A DNA stretch of 64,000 bases from Candidatus Segatella mututuai (lineage in GTDB: Bacteria > Bacteroidota > Bacteroidia > Bacteroidales > Bacteroidaceae): positions 32,632-96,631 of the forward strand of contig DJOI01000086.1 in NCBI GenBank assembly GCA_002439605.1, given 5' to 3'. How positions within the stretch are numbered: position 1 is the first letter of the stretch; every line of letters starts with the position of its first letter. The notes under the pieces are model-generated. The model was not told where the DNA came from. It did no database searches and saw only the letters and a program-made list of their open reading frames with translations. A program made the translations under genes and the position numbers. Below are positions 63,533-64,000 of this stretch, in pieces.

Positions 63533-63717
63533 CTAAACAATCTTGCCCATAATCTGGTCTATATCCTGGTTGACGTAATAGCGCAACCTTCTCTCAAAAG
63601 TCATGCTACGCTCCAGTATAAGCGCGGTCAAGGCATCCTTATATCCCCCCGATTATTCCATCGGCTCATAGTCTGGCTATCTGTCCAGAAGCGAATTGGT
63701 CTATTGGATTTTTTCAT
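63533..63717 (-). pseudogene. Frameshifted small phage gene
   Basis: ATG at 63717 opens MKKSNRPIRFWTDSQTMSRW and stops after 29 codons. One base more in the run of six G (plus: CCCCCC at 63645-63650) would continue as YKDALTALILERSMTFERRLRYYVNQDIDQIMGKIV and end at 63533, close to the primase start. Either a broken gene, a slippery run, or a sequencing slip. Confidence 0.45.
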
Positions 63718-63890
63718 ATCTTAGGTCTTTTGAAATTAGAACACTTGGAATTGGCCATGAAGAAATCATAGTCATGCTCGCTCTCGATATCCCTGTACAG
63801 TTCTCGATGTGAGCAGCCCCAGAACTTGCAGGTATTCCCCTTAGACCAAGCACAAGTATTATGGCTCGAAATGAATGTCTTTTTCTTCAT
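63714..63890 (-). CDS. Small cysteine-containing phage protein
   Basis: 58 aa, MKKKTFISSHNTCAWSKGNT then CKFWGCSHRELYRDIESEHDYDFF. Three or four Cys in CAWSKGNTC-KFWGC suggest a small zinc site. Its stop overlaps the next ATG (ATGA). Not recognised. Confidence 0.45.
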   Translation of the reverse strand: MKKKTFISSHNTCAWSKGNTCKFWGCSHRELYRDIESEHDYDFFMANSKCSNFKRPKI

Positions 63891-63996
63891 AGGATAAACA
63901 TGAATTGATTATTTTGTGCTCCACGTAAACCTTCAGCTTCATGCACCAGGAACCATTGATGCATTTGCGCTTGTGCTTGCATCTCTGACAAATCAT
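63859..63996 (-). CDS. Small zinc-ribbon-like protein (may extend past the window)
   Basis: 45 aa from ATG at 63996: MICQRCKHKRKCINGSWC with a C-x2-C ... C-x5-C pattern, then VEHKIINSCLSYEEKD. The true start could lie beyond the edge. Overlaps the following gene by 32 bp, so translation may be coupled. Confidence 0.4.
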   Translation of the reverse strand: MICQRCKHKRKCINGSWCMKLKVYVEHKIINSCLSYEEKDIHFEP

Positions 63997-64000
63997 AGGT

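Larger units (their letters stand above)
19908..64000. mobile_element. Integrated tailed prophage (left part, incomplete)
   Basis: From the tRNA-Pro end to the window edge the genes are phage type: integrase, tail genes, tape measure, lysis genes, a DGR, head-tail connectors, portal, regulatory genes, terminases, capsid, protease/scaffold, primase. All but the integrase read on the minus strand. At least 44 kb is present. The gene set (tape measure, tail tube and terminator candidates, no contractile sheath recognised) suggests a long-tailed siphovirus-like virion; this is inference. Confidence 0.85.

Overview
The window reads as a Bacteroidales chromosome (Prevotella/Segatella type) carrying the left part of an integrated tailed phage. 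The genus-level call is inference from gene content. The evidence is the operon ftsX-DUF3098-uppP-truB-queA-folK, promoters of the Bacteroidota type (TTTG, about 20 bases, TAnnTTTG), starts without obvious Shine-Dalgarno sites, and phage genes of the kind seen in Bacteroides and Prevotella prophages.

Chromosomal part (1 to about 19.93 kb). A partial typA and rpsO diverge from overlapping promoters. A 425-bp inverted-repeat element (MITE-like) follows rpsO. The minus-strand housekeeping operon folK/queA/truB/uppP/DUF3098/ftsX comes next, then lpxA and a complete RND efflux operon (membrane fusion protein, AcrB-type pump, outer-membrane factor). A tRNA nucleotidyltransferase (cca-like) diverges from a plus-strand run: DUF1599, DoxX/thioredoxin-like protein, tpiA, SPOR protein, folE, xth. 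A tRNA-Pro(GGG) gene ends this part and is the likely phage attachment site.

Prophage (about 19.9 kb to beyond 64 kb; the right end is outside the window). The integrase is on the plus strand next to the tRNA. All other confident phage genes are on the minus strand, so the phage reads from right to left. Small genes and a CHC2/Toprim primase-helicase (60.2-63.5 kb) come first, then an iteron-rich intergenic region that looks like an origin or control region. Next are ClpP-type protease/scaffold, capsid, a tail-tube candidate, a PLD-like protein and both terminase subunits. An accessory and regulatory block follows (PRTase, RadC, a structured intergenic region, HicAB, DUF5053, an RNA-switch-like leader). 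After that come the portal and head-tail connector genes, a tail-tip protein, a diversity-generating retroelement (DGR), then holin, amidase and spanin-like genes, the tape measure and a tail-tip gene.

Most notable: (1) a DGR whose 2,262-aa target appears to combine Ig-like, LamG-like, CotH-kinase-like and leucine-rich segments with a C-type-lectin variable end; its reverse transcriptase has a one-base frameshift and no template repeat was found by eye; (2) four near-identical phage promoters, CGTATTTT-N20-TAnCTTTGC plus a shared leader, each in front of a structural or lysis operon; (3) a leader with three copies of a 14-16-base arm that could form mutually exclusive hairpins, or act as recombination repeats; (4) twelve TGCCACA repeats beside an AT-rich palindrome downstream of the primase.
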